DNA from: an uncultured Algibacter sp.
GTDB lineage: Bacteria > Bacteroidota > Bacteroidia > Flavobacteriales > Flavobacteriaceae
DNA: 64,000 nt
Assembly (NCBI GenBank): GCA_937958265.1
Contig: CALGNX010000003.1
Location: 62,001 to 126,000, forward strand
Direction: 5' to 3'
Part shown: positions 34,898 to 44,008 of the stretch, piece by piece
How the letters are laid out: each line of letters starts with the position of its first letter
How positions within the stretch are numbered: position 1 is the first letter of the stretch
Program-made: the position numbers and the translations under genes
Notes under the pieces: model-generated
Told to the model about the DNA's origin: nothing
Seen by the model: only the letters and a program-made list of their open reading frames with translations
Databases searched by the model: none

Positions 34898-36127
34898 TTA
34901 ATCTAAAAACCTATAATAACCACATTTTAAATAAGCCCCTTCTGGAAAAGTTATAGGGTGATCTATATCATGGCCTGTTTTTAAAACTAGATTATAAGGT
35001 CTATTAGTTATAGATAAAGCCTGTGTATTAATATCAAAAAACACCTGAGAACGCACCCGCGATGAGCAAGATGCTAAAACTAGCAAGCCTTTTTTAGAGG
35101 TAAGCTGCTTTCCTAACTCTGCCAATTGTGCATATTTTTTTTTGGCCAATTCTATTTCCGTTGTTTGTTTTGCAAAACTTGGTGGATCAATAACTACCAC
35201 ATCAAAAGTAATATTGTTTGCAATAAGCTTTTTTAATTCCGCGAAAGCGTCGCCCGCAATAATTTTATGCTTACCGGAATACTTATTTAATTTTCCATTT
35301 TCTAGTGCTATTTGTAAAGCCTGCTTGCTAATATCCAAACTTGTAACTGCTTTTGCTCCATTATAGAGCGCGTGTACTGAAAAGCCACCAGCATATGAAA
35401 AAACATCTAAAACCGTTTTATTTTTACTCCATTTACCCACTTGCTTACGGTTGGCTCGATGATCTAAAAAATAACCTGTTTTATGTCCTTTAATAACGTT
35501 TGCCGAAAAATTAACATCGTGTTCGACAAACTTAACTACCTCATGCTTTAAACTTCCAAAAACAACATCTCCATTTTTAAATCCATGAGCTTCAGATTGT
35601 TCTAAATTTCTACTTAATCGGATGACTACAGTTTCTGCTTGCGATGTGTTTTGCAAATGCTCCAATATAGACTCTATATAGGGTAACCATATTTCAGAAT
35701 ATAATTTTACTACTAAAACAGAGGCGTAAACATCTGCAATTAAGCCAGGAAAACCGTCATTTTCCCCAAAAAGTAACCGATAACTATTGGTGTTTGTTTT
35801 TAATAATGCGAAACGCTTTTTAAAGGCAGTTTCTATTTTATTTTTAAAGAATATGGCGTTTACCTTTACTTTAGCTTCAGTATTATGGATAATTTTAATT
35901 CTAATTGGTGAGTTAGCATCATACAAACCTAAACCAATAACTTTATTTTTGTTTTTACTAAAAATTACAGCTAAATCTCCTGTTTTGGCATTGTCGTTAA
36001 TTTTAACAATACTATTTGAAAATACCCAAGGGTGCCCTTTTACAACAAGTTGCTCTCCCGTAGCATTAAGTTTAATTGCTAAATTTTTAGTTTTGTATTT
36101 TATGTTTGCTGGTATATTAATTGCCAT
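34898..36127 (-). CDS. Class I rRNA (cytosine-C5) methyltransferase, RlmI-like
   Basis: 409 residues with an N-terminal PUA RNA-binding domain (KGHPWVFSNSIVKINDNAKTG), a central EEHEY-like beta domain (LLFGENDGFPGLIADVY; FLDHRANRKQ) and a Rossmann methyltransferase. The methyltransferase shows VLDVFSYAGGFSVHAL (SAM loop), VTSLDISKQALQ, FDVVVIDPPSFAK (catalytic DPPSF) and LVLASCSSRV with the catalytic-type Cys. This is the RlmI/RlmK-like layout of enzymes that methylate 23S rRNA. The exact target base is not known here. Confidence 0.9.
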   Translation of the reverse strand: MAINIPANIKYKTKNLAIKLNATGEQLVVKGHPWVFSNSIVKINDNAKTGDLAVIFSKNKNKVIGLGLYDANSPIRIKIIHNTEAKVKVNAIFFKNKIETAFKKRFALLKTNTNSYRLLFGENDGFPGLIADVYASVLVVKLYSEIWLPYIESILEHLQNTSQAETVVIRLSRNLEQSEAHGFKNGDVVFGSLKHEVVKFVEHDVNFSANVIKGHKTGYFLDHRANRKQVGKWSKNKTVLDVFSYAGGFSVHALYNGAKAVTSLDISKQALQIALENGKLNKYSGKHKIIAGDAFAELKKLIANNITFDVVVIDPPSFAKQTTEIELAKKKYAQLAELGKQLTSKKGLLVLASCSSRVRSQVFFDINTQALSITNRPYNLVLKTGHDIDHPITFPEGAYLKCGYYRFLD

Positions 36128-36300
36128 AATTATTTTATAACCTGATGAGCCTACAAATTAACTTTAAATTTGGCAATAACACATTATCTAACAAATCTAA
36201 ATTTAACAGCTAAGCATTAAAAGGTTTAACAAAAGTGTGTTTAAATAATAAATTATGTAATTGGCTTACACCGCACTCTGTTATTCCGTGTAAAAATAAA

Positions 36301-36330
36301 AAAAACGCAACTATTTCTAGTTGCGTTTTT
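36301..36330 (-). terminator. Intrinsic terminator of dnaK
   Basis: A 13-bp stem (AAAAACGCAACTA and its complement) with a four-base loop ends in a T5 run on the minus strand, about 40 bases after the dnaK stop. It is symmetric enough to act on both strands. Confidence 0.75.
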
Positions 36331-36372
36331 TAACTTTATAGACTATGGCTTAAAAAAAACCGCTATTTCTTA

Positions 36373-38274
36373 CTACTTTACTTCCTCAAAATCAACATCT
36401 TCCACATCGCTACCTTCTGCGTTTGGCTGCTCTGCGCCAGCATCTGGTCCTGGAGCTGCACCTTGTGCATCGGCTTGTGCTTTGTACATTTCTTCTGATG
36501 CTACTTTCCAAGCTTCGTTAAGTTTATCTAAAGCTGGAGATATAACAGCTAAATCTTTAGATTCGTAAGCTGTTTTTAATTCTGCTAAAGCCTCTACAAC
36601 TGGTTGCTTTTTATCTTCAGATATTTTATCGCCAAACTCTTCTAATTGCTTTTCAGTTTGAAAAATCATAGAATCTGCTTCATTTAATTTCTGAGCACTT
36701 TCTACAGCTGCTTTATCTGCTTCTGCATTTGCTTCGGCATCCGCTTTCATTTTCTCAATTTCCTCTTCAGTTAAACCAGAAGAAGCTTCAATACGAATAT
36801 CTTGTTTCTTGTTTGTTGCTTTATCTTCAGCCGAAACTTTAATAATTCCGTTAGCATCAATATCAAACGTTACCTCAATTTGTGGTGTACCGCGTCTTGC
36901 TGGTGGAATATCACTTAAATGAAAACGACCAATAGTCTTGTTATCTGCTGCCATAGCGCGCTCCCCTTGTAATACATGAATCTCTACAGAAGGTTGATTG
37001 TCTGCTGCTGTTGAAAATACTTGAGATTTTTTAGTAGGAATGGTTGTATTAGCTTCAATTAACTTTGTGAATACGTTACCCATAGTTTCAATACCAAGAG
37101 ATAAAGGTGTTACATCTAAAAGTAATACATCTTTAACATCTCCAGATAATACACCACCTTGGATACCTGCTCCTAAAGATACTACCTCATCTGGGTTAAC
37201 GCCCTTACTTGGTGCTTTACCAAAGAATTTCTCAACAGCTTCTTGTACTGCAGGGATACGTGTAGAACCACCTACTAGAATAACTTCATCAATATCAGAC
37301 TTACTTAAACCAGCAGATTTTAATGCCGTTTGGCAAGGCTCGATAGTACGTTTTACTAAATCATCAATTAATTTCTCGAAAGCAGAACGTGTTAATGAGC
37401 GCACTAAGTGTTTTGGTCCGCTAGCTGTAGCCGTAATGTAAGGTAAATTAATTTCTGTTTGTGCAGAAGATGATAATTCAATCTTTGCTTTTTCAGCAGC
37501 TTCTTTTAAACGTTGTAAAGACATAGGATCTTTTCTTAAATCCATATTCTCATCTGCCATAAACTCGTCTGCCAACCAGTTGATAATTTTCTCATCAACA
37601 TCATCGCCACCTAAATGCGTATCACCATCTGTAGAAAGTACTTCAAATACACCATCACCTAATTCTAAGATAGATACATCATGCGTTCCTCCACCAAAAT
37701 CGAAAACAACAATTTTTTGGTCTACACCTTTTTTATCCATACCGTAAGCTAAAGCAGCTGCAGTAGGTTCGTTTATAATACGTCTTACTTTTAAACCAGC
37801 AATTTCACCAGCTTCTTTAGTCGCTTGACGTTGGGAATCGTTAAAATAAGCAGGTACTGTAATAACAGCCTCAGAAACATCTGTTCCTAGGTAATCTTCT
37901 GCTGTTTTCTTCATTTTCTGAAGAATCATAGCAGATAATTCTTGTGGTGTGTATAAACGACCATCAATATCTACACGTGGCGTATCATTATCTCCCTTAA
38001 CTACTTTATAAGGTACACGTTCTGCTTCGTTTTTAGACTCAGAATATTTATTACCCATAAAACGCTTAATAGAATAAACTGTTTTTGTTGGGTTTGTAAC
38101 TGCTTGTCTTTTTGCTGGATCACCAACTTTAATCTCACCGCCTTCTACAAAAGCAATAACAGATGGTGTTGTTCTTTTCCCTTCCGCATTAGGAATAACT
38201 ACTGGCTCGTTACCTTCCATTACAGAAACGCAAGAGTTGGTTGTTCCTAAATCGATTCCAATAATCTTACTCAT
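36373..38274 (-). CDS. dnaK: Molecular chaperone DnaK (Hsp70)
   Basis: ATP-driven chaperone of 633 residues. The nucleotide-binding domain shows [46 protein letters not shown] and [14 protein letters not shown]. It also has [14 protein letters not shown]. The linker [15 protein letters not shown] leads into the substrate-binding beta domain (about 390-505), a helical lid follows, and an acidic tail ends [10 protein letters not shown]. The GGGTHDVS form (His where many DnaK have Phe) is common in this group. grpE and dnaJ are not adjacent. A full-consensus promoter lies about 145 bases upstream of the start, leaving a leader of roughly 140 bases. Confidence 0.97.
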   Translation of the reverse strand: MSKIIGIDLGTTNSCVSVMEGNEPVVIPNAEGKRTTPSVIAFVEGGEIKVGDPAKRQAVTNPTKTVYSIKRFMGNKYSESKNEAERVPYKVVKGDNDTPRVDIDGRLYTPQELSAMILQKMKKTAEDYLGTDVSEAVITVPAYFNDSQRQATKEAGEIAGLKVRRIINEPTAAALAYGMDKKGVDQKIVVFDFGGGTHDVSILELGDGVFEVLSTDGDTHLGGDDVDEKIINWLADEFMADENMDLRKDPMSLQRLKEAAEKAKIELSSSAQTEINLPYITATASGPKHLVRSLTRSAFEKLIDDLVKRTIEPCQTALKSAGLSKSDIDEVILVGGSTRIPAVQEAVEKFFGKAPSKGVNPDEVVSLGAGIQGGVLSGDVKDVLLLDVTPLSLGIETMGNVFTKLIEANTTIPTKKSQVFSTAADNQPSVEIHVLQGERAMAADNKTIGRFHLSDIPPARRGTPQIEVTFDIDANGIIKVSAEDKATNKKQDIRIEASSGLTEEEIEKMKADAEANAEADKAAVESAQKLNEADSMIFQTEKQLEEFGDKISEDKKQPVVEALAELKTAYESKDLAVISPALDKLNEAWKVASEEMYKAQADAQGAAPGPDAGAEQPNAEGSDVEDVDFEEVK

Positions 38275-38417
38275 AATATATGTTATTTTTTAATATTAAT
38301 TTTAAACTCTCTTACCCTAAGTCAATCTTTATGCCAACAAAAAAAACATGCCATAGTGTCATACCTTATAAACTTTAACCCATTATTGTAGCACTTTAAC
38401 TCCATTGATTATAATGC

Positions 38418-38447
38418 CAAATATAGACCGCAAAGAAAAGTCTGCAA
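38418..38447 (-). promoter_or_regulatory. Promoter of dnaK (TTG-N19-TATATTTG)
   Basis: On the minus strand TTG (38447-38445) is followed after 19 bases by TATATTTG (38425-38418), identical in spacing and -7 sequence to the 4.5S RNA promoter. No CIRCE-type inverted repeat was found between it and dnaK. Confidence 0.65.
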
Positions 38448-38494
38448 CTATCTTGATATTTTAGTATTTTTACACCCAATTAAATAAAAAAAAT

Positions 38495-39313
38495 ATGTCT
38501 GTAGCCAAAAAAGAATATAAACGTATAACAGTAAAAACATTGGTAGATATGAAAGCCAATGGCGAAAAAATATCTATGCTTACCGCTTACGATTATACCA
38601 TGGCGAAAATTGTTGATGGCGCTGGAATAGACGTTATACTTGTAGGCGATTCTGCTAGTAATGTTATGGCTGGACACGAAACTACGCTTCCTATAACATT
38701 AGATCACATGATTTATCATGCATCCTCGGTAATTCGAGCTATAGACAGGTGTTTAGTAGTAGTTGATTTACCTTTTGGAAGCTACCAAAGTGACCCTAAA
38801 GAAGCTTTACGTTCTGCTATTAGAATTATGAAGGAGAGTGGCGCACATTCTGTAAAAATGGAAGGTGGACGCGAAATTAAAGAATCGATAAAGCGTATTT
38901 TAAATGCCGGTATTCCTGTTATGGGGCATTTAGGACTAACCCCACAGTCCATCTATAAATTTGGAACTTACACTGTTCGCGCTAAAGAAGAACAGGAAGC
39001 AATAAACTTAATTGAAGATGCTAAACTTTTAGAGCGTTTAGGCTGCTTTGCTATTGTTTTAGAAAAAATACCTGCGAAATTAGCCAAACAAGTGGCAGAA
39101 AGTGTTACTATTCCAGTAATTGGTATTGGCGCAGGACCAGATGTAGATGGCCAAGTTTTGGTACTACATGATATGCTTGGAATGACGCACGAATTTAATC
39201 CGAGATTTTTGCGCAGATATTTAAATTTATATGATGATATGACTCAGGCCATCTCACAATATGTAACAGATGTAAAAGCTACCGATTTCCCTAACGAAAA
39301 TGAGAAATATTAA
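38495..39313 (+). CDS. panB: 3-methyl-2-oxobutanoate hydroxymethyltransferase
   Basis: First enzyme of pantothenate (coenzyme A) synthesis, making ketopantoate. 272 residues with the PanB motifs [50 protein letters not shown] (metal and substrate contacts), [18 protein letters not shown] and [20 protein letters not shown]. It is complete. The RluA-type gene follows 170 bases later on the same strand, an order I recall from flavobacterial genomes. Confidence 0.97.
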   Translation: MSVAKKEYKRITVKTLVDMKANGEKISMLTAYDYTMAKIVDGAGIDVILVGDSASNVMAGHETTLPITLDHMIYHASSVIRAIDRCLVVVDLPFGSYQSDPKEALRSAIRIMKESGAHSVKMEGGREIKESIKRILNAGIPVMGHLGLTPQSIYKFGTYTVRAKEEQEAINLIEDAKLLERLGCFAIVLEKIPAKLAKQVAESVTIPVIGIGAGPDVDGQVLVLHDMLGMTHEFNPRFLRRYLNLYDDMTQAISQYVTDVKATDFPNENEKY

Positions 39314-39485
39314 ATAAATAATATTTATTAAGTTTTTAACGCGCCATTACTTTAAGCTACAATGCATCTTGTTGTTTTAAAAAGCTAATTACTTTGGTTT
39401 TAATGCCACAAAATCAGACTTTTTAGGACTTACAAAACAACAAGATAGCTTTAATTTAAAGGACTATAAATTACAAACAAGATTA

Positions 39486-40184
39486 GTGTCAAAAAAAATA
39501 CTTTCAAATAAAAATAATCTTCAAGTTCTTTTTGAAGATAACCACATTATTATTGTTAATAAACGTGCTGGCGATATTGTACAAGGCGATAAAACAGGTG
39601 ATAAACCACTTAGCGATGTTGTAAAAGAATACATTAAAGATAAGTACAACAAACCAGGAAATGTTTATTTAGGTACTGTGCATAGGCTGGACCGCCCTAC
39701 AACTGGTTTAGTTATTTTTGCAAAAACAAGTAAAGCACTACCTAGATTAAATAAATTATTTCTTAATAAAGACATAAAAAAAACATATTGGGCTGTTGTT
39801 AAAAACAAACCCGAAAAGCCAGAAAATTCCCTAACCCATTGGCTAAAAAAGAACCCTAAAAACAACAAATCTAAAGCTCACAACAATGAAGTTGCAGACA
39901 GTAAAAAGGCAATTCTTCATTACAAAACTATAAAAACGTTAGATAATTATTATGTGCTTGAAGTGAATCTAGAAACCGGTAGGCACCACCAAATTCGTGT
40001 GCAACTAGCTGCTATTGGCTGCCCCATAAAAGGTGATTTAAAATATGGTTTTGATAGAAGTAATAAAGATGCTAGTATTAGTTTACACGCAAGACATATT
40101 AAGTTTACACACCCCGTTAAAAACGACATTATAGCCATACACGCCCCTTTACCTAATGATGCTATCTGGAATGCTTGTGTTTAA
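39486..40184 (+). CDS. RluA-family RNA pseudouridine synthase
   Basis: 232 residues that begin at a GTG codon. The RluA catalytic motif is HRLDRPTTGLVIFAKT (catalytic Asp in RLDRPT), preceded by LFEDNHIIIVNKRAG. NLETGRHHQIRVQLAAIGCPI follows. There is no N-terminal S4 domain, so it belongs to the shorter RluA-type group. The target (rRNA or tRNA position) is not known from the sequence. Confidence 0.93.
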   Translation: MSKKILSNKNNLQVLFEDNHIIIVNKRAGDIVQGDKTGDKPLSDVVKEYIKDKYNKPGNVYLGTVHRLDRPTTGLVIFAKTSKALPRLNKLFLNKDIKKTYWAVVKNKPEKPENSLTHWLKKNPKNNKSKAHNNEVADSKKAILHYKTIKTLDNYYVLEVNLETGRHHQIRVQLAAIGCPIKGDLKYGFDRSNKDASISLHARHIKFTHPVKNDIIAIHAPLPNDAIWNACV

Positions 40185-40422
40185 AATTTCTTTATAATTC
40201 AACAGTGTATCTAATACCTTTTTATCATTAAAATATCGTTAAAGTAAATTATTTCTTTTCAGTTTAACTAAAAATAAAGCACCTTTACGTAGTGTAAATC
40301 TTTTAATATATTTTAATTGAAAAGTAAGTAAAAAACAGCTCATTTAAATACTACATTATTAGATTTACACAAAAGCTTTGAATTTAAAATGTGTGTTGTT
40401 AAACTAAAATGTAATACAGATA

Positions 40423-41802
40423 ATGAAAACTATTCCAGAAATTGTTAATATACAAAAAGCACATTTCAAATCTCAAAAAACAAAAGATGTTGCCTATCGC
40501 TTGTCACTTTTAAAAGCATTAAAATCTGAGATTCTCGCAAACGAAAAGCCTATTTTAAATGCACTAAACAAAGACTTTAAAAAATCTGAATTTGAAGGTT
40601 ATGTAAGTGAATTTGGTCTTGTTATTTTAGAGCTAAATTTGGCCATTAAAAACATAAAACACTGGACGAAACGAAAACGCATAAAATCGTCGCTGTTAAA
40701 CTTTCCTTCTAGAGATTATATTTATAAAGAGCCTTATGGCACCGTTTTAATTATTGCACCTTGGAACTACCCTTTTCTTTTAGCCATAGAACCTTTAATA
40801 ATGGCAATTACAGCAGGCAACACTGTTGTTTTAAAACCTAGTGAACTAACACAAAACACATCAAACATAATAACCGAAATAATAAAAAATGTTTTCCCAG
40901 AGCATTTAGTTACTTCCATTCAAGGTGGTGTTGAAACCGCAACAGAATTATTAGAACAAAAATGGGATTTCATATTCTTTACAGGCAGCACAACTGTTGG
41001 CAAAATAGTTGCAAAAGCCGCTGCAAAACACCTCACTCCTGTAATTTTGGAACTTGGGGGAAAATCGCCTTGTATTATTGATGATTCGGTTAATTTAAAA
41101 CGTACTGCCAAACGATTAGTTTGGGGTAAAATGTTAAATGCCGGGCAAACTTGTATTGCTCCAGATTATATTATTGTAAAATCCAATATAAAGCAAGATC
41201 TTATAAGCGCTTTAAAAGCGGAAATTATACAGCAATATGGAGAAAACCCAAAGCATTCTATTGATTTTCCAAGAATAATAAATCGAAAAAACACGAATAG
41301 ACTAAAAAATCTACTTAAAGGTGAGCAGATTATATTTGGGGGAGAAAGCGACGAAAACAACTGTTACATAGCTCCTACTTTGGTTAATGCACCTAATTTA
41401 AATAGCGCTATAATGCAAGAGGAAATTTTCGGCCCTATTTTACCAATAATAACCTATGACAATGAAAGTGATATTGAAAATATTATTTGGGCATTAAACA
41501 AGCCACTTTCGCTTTACATTTTCTCAAAAAATAATATTTTTGTAGAGCATATAATTAATAAATTTGCTTTTGGTGGTGGTGTAATTAACGACTCGTTAAT
41601 TCATTTCGCAAATAACAAACTCCCTTTTGGCGGTGTTGGTGCAAGCGGTATAGGACAATACCATGGCGAATATGGTTTTGATGCATTTTCTAATACAAAA
41701 CCTATGGTAAAACGTGGCATGTGGATTGATCCTGCATTTAGGTATGCACCTTACAAAAACAAAGTAGGCTTACTAAAAAAACTTTTCAAATATTTTCTTT
41801 AA
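40423..41802 (+). CDS. Aldehyde dehydrogenase (ALDH3-like)
   Basis: 459 residues, NAD(P)-dependent oxidation of aldehydes to acids. Visible are the cofactor motif FFTGSTTVGKIVAKAA, the general-base Glu in VILELGGKSPCII, the nucleophile Cys in NAGQTCIAPDYI, and EEIFGPILPI. The length and PFGGVGASGIGQYHGEYGFDAFS tail match class-3, membrane-associated fatty-aldehyde-type ALDHs. A basic and hydrophobic C-terminus (KVGLLKKLFKYFL) could sit on the membrane. The substrate is unknown. It is transcribed alone. Confidence 0.93.
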   Translation: MKTIPEIVNIQKAHFKSQKTKDVAYRLSLLKALKSEILANEKPILNALNKDFKKSEFEGYVSEFGLVILELNLAIKNIKHWTKRKRIKSSLLNFPSRDYIYKEPYGTVLIIAPWNYPFLLAIEPLIMAITAGNTVVLKPSELTQNTSNIITEIIKNVFPEHLVTSIQGGVETATELLEQKWDFIFFTGSTTVGKIVAKAAAKHLTPVILELGGKSPCIIDDSVNLKRTAKRLVWGKMLNAGQTCIAPDYIIVKSNIKQDLISALKAEIIQQYGENPKHSIDFPRIINRKNTNRLKNLLKGEQIIFGGESDENNCYIAPTLVNAPNLNSAIMQEEIFGPILPIITYDNESDIENIIWALNKPLSLYIFSKNNIFVEHIINKFAFGGGVINDSLIHFANNKLPFGGVGASGIGQYHGEYGFDAFSNTKPMVKRGMWIDPAFRYAPYKNKVGLLKKLFKYFL

Positions 41803-41820
41803 AACCATGCTCAAGTTCTA

Positions 41821-41983
41821 ATACCAAATATGTTTTAAAATTGGGCTAAAAAACTTGAATTATATCGTACTTATATGAAAAAGAAAATAAAAGCATAGCC
41901 TTATAGCTACGGTTTTATTTTATTTTGAAATAGAGGTCCAATAGAAACGAGTTAATAGCATTCTTTTAGATTTTAATTGGTAT
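41821..41983 (-). repeat. Dispersed hairpin repeat, copy B (complete, minus orientation)
   Basis: Reading the minus strand, it runs from ATACCAATTAAAATCTAAAA to a TTTAAAACATATTTGGTAT end, matching copy C over its whole length and copy A over 108 bases. The centre holds a hairpin: AAAATAAAACCGTAGC pairs imperfectly with GCTATGCTTTTATTTT. The outer ends are imperfect inverted repeats (TACCAATTAAAAT against TACCAAATATGTTTTAAAAT). It contains no open frame. Confidence 0.8.
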
Positions 41984-42064
41984 GAGAACATGAAATCGGT
42001 TATTGTTCTGTAATTATTGAATTAATTTGGCTTTAAACAACATAAATCCAATAACAACAGAAAA

Positions 42065-42691
42065 CTAAACAGGAAAACCCAACATAGCGCCCATACCCAC
42101 AGTAAACAACCAAGAGCCATAAAGCGCATGCTCAATAGATACCAATAGTAAAGATTTAGTTTTGTTATAGGTAAATGCAAATAAAAATCCCCCAACACAG
42201 GTTAACACTAGCACTAAAGCACTTCTAAAAAAAAGATGTGCTAGAGCAAACAGTATCGCGTTAATAAAAATAAATAGCAAATCGCTCTTAAATAAATTTT
42301 GATACCTTTTAAAAAAGAATGTCCTGTAGATTAATTCCTGCGGATACACAGAAAATACAGTATAGATAAACACGAAAACCAACCAATGTATTGGTTTATT
42401 AATAACAACACTAAACAAAGCGCTTACATCTGTAATCCAAACATATAATGTTGTGATTAGCGCAATAACAATAAATTTTATAAATGTAGACACCCAAAAA
42501 CATCTCCAATTTAAATGTCTAGACACACTAAATTTTAGATGTTCTACTTTTAAAACAATATAAGTGATATATACTAAACCCAAAACACCAATACCCAACT
42601 TAATACTAATCGGGTAATTTATAGCAAAACTTACCGGTATTAAAATAAAAATAATAAAAAGCTCTAAACTTTTGTATATAATTGAATTCAT
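42065..42691 (-). CDS. CPBP family intramembrane protease-like protein
   Basis: 208 residues with about six or seven hydrophobic helices. The Abi/CPBP motif 1 reads YPQELIYRTFFF (118-123 = QELIYR), so the first Glu of EExxxR is Gln. Motif 2 is FALAHLFF (His152) and a late SIEHALYGS supplies the third motif. It may be a variant protease or a non-catalytic relative. It is a single gene, and its role could lie anywhere from prenyl-protein processing to bacteriocin immunity. Confidence 0.82.
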   Translation of the reverse strand: MNSIIYKSLELFIIFILIPVSFAINYPISIKLGIGVLGLVYITYIVLKVEHLKFSVSRHLNWRCFWVSTFIKFIVIALITTLYVWITDVSALFSVVINKPIHWLVFVFIYTVFSVYPQELIYRTFFFKRYQNLFKSDLLFIFINAILFALAHLFFRSALVLVLTCVGGFLFAFTYNKTKSLLLVSIEHALYGSWLFTVGMGAMLGFPV

Positions 42692-42892
42692 ATAAAATTA
42701 GTTAATCATTTAAAAAACAAGAACTTACTAACACATGTTTTCTAACAATTTCAAATTATTAATCGCTAATAGGATTAAAAAAATAAACAAAAAATAAGCC
42801 GTACATACTATTGAATATCAATTAATTACAAAAAAACTTAGTTAAAAAAAATCATGCTTAATAGGGTTTTGGGTTTTTAACACAAAATAAGC

Positions 42893-43915
42893 TTATATAC
42901 CTTTTATACGCTTCCATAAAGATACCATAGCATCTCCCATACTATCAATTTTGGGAGAAAAAGGCTTCATATTTAATCTTTGATTTTCCTTATAAAGCAT
43001 TAAACTAAATAAAGAACTCTCTGGGTTGTCCAAATCCAAAAGCGGGTAACGTAAATCGTTGTATCGATATTCATTTTCACTAAGCTTATAAATATTGTAA
43101 TAGTCATTACTAAACCACGCTAAATCTTTAATATCGATATATTCATCCCCATTTAAATCGCGTTTTTTAGGCACTTCTCTAAAATTTAAAAACCTATTTT
43201 GTTTGTCGAATAATGAATAATCCGAAACAAAATAAGTCGTTTCCGTTTCAACAATACCATACCAAAGTGCATTATTTAAAATAGCTGGCTGTGTGCTAAA
43301 CCGTATACCGCTTATATTACTTTCGTTTAAAGAATGCCTAAAAATAGCATCTATGTATAATTTATTACATAAAGTAAAAATCATGTACACAGAACTTATG
43401 CCTACACCCCATTTTAGCAATAATCGTCTTTTAAAGGAAGTTCTTTTAAAAAACATTAAAACAATAATACAGACTAAAAAAGGTATCGTATAAATGGGAT
43501 CTGCTACTGCAATATTGTTAAATGCCACCCGGTAATTACTAATTGGCGCAAATAGTTGTGTTCCATAAGGTGTAAAACAATCTAAAATTGGATGTGTAAA
43601 TAACGCCAAAAACCATAAAGTAATCCAATCCTTTTGTGTTGTACTGCTTAAACGCTTTCCTTTATTATATAAATTAAACACCAGCCAACCAAATACAAAA
43701 GCTGCTATAATTGAGAAAAAGACGGAATGCATGATCCCTCTATGAAACAACATAGCATCTATCTCGTTACCAAACAACCACTTACCAACTAAAACATCTA
43801 AATCTGGAATAGTACCGCCAATAGCTCCAAATAGTAGCGCTCTATTTCCTATTTTTTTTCCAAGTATGGCTTCGCCACACGCAGCACCTAAAACAATTTG
43901 AGTTAATGAGTCCAT
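42893..43915 (-). CDS. YdjM-like membrane-bound metal-dependent hydrolase
   Basis: 340 residues from MDSLTQIVLGAACGEAILGK, the usual family start. The N-terminal half holds four hydrophobic helices and the putative metal motifs GGTIPDLDVL, FHRGIMHS (His58, His63) and FTHPILDCFTPYG (His108, Asp112). The C-terminal soluble part contains DLNGDEYIDIKDL (253-265), spaced like an EF-hand/dockerin calcium loop. A frame 24 bases longer exists, but its ATG overlaps a TACTTTTG promoter element, so the shorter start is used. The biochemical role of the family is unproven. Confidence 0.87.
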   Translation of the reverse strand: MDSLTQIVLGAACGEAILGKKIGNRALLFGAIGGTIPDLDVLVGKWLFGNEIDAMLFHRGIMHSVFFSIIAAFVFGWLVFNLYNKGKRLSSTTQKDWITLWFLALFTHPILDCFTPYGTQLFAPISNYRVAFNNIAVADPIYTIPFLVCIIVLMFFKRTSFKRRLLLKWGVGISSVYMIFTLCNKLYIDAIFRHSLNESNISGIRFSTQPAILNNALWYGIVETETTYFVSDYSLFDKQNRFLNFREVPKKRDLNGDEYIDIKDLAWFSNDYYNIYKLSENEYRYNDLRYPLLDLDNPESSLFSLMLYKENQRLNMKPFSPKIDSMGDAMVSLWKRIKGI

Positions 43916-43936
43916 TTTGCATCTAATCCTAAGATA

Positions 43937-43944
43937 CAAAAGTA
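43937..43944 (-). promoter_or_regulatory. Putative promoter -7 element (TACTTTTG) of the YdjM-like gene
   Basis: On the minus strand it lies 22 bases before the chosen ATG at 43915 and covers the alternative upstream ATG, which supports the shorter start. No TTG at 19-21 bases upstream was found. Confidence 0.4.
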
Positions 43945-44008
43945 CTGAAGATTTTCTATTTGCATACGTTTTGCTAAAATCGTAACATTACACTGTAAAT
44001 AAAAAGTA

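Noticed and set aside
38275-38417. Possible CIRCE heat-shock operator upstream of dnaK
   Set aside because: No TTAGCACTC-N9-GAGTGCTAA-type inverted repeat is present. Only the ordinary promoter was found.
43915-43939. Upstream start MYLRIRCK for the YdjM-like protein
   Set aside because: It overlaps the -7 promoter element and is not part of the conserved family N-terminus.
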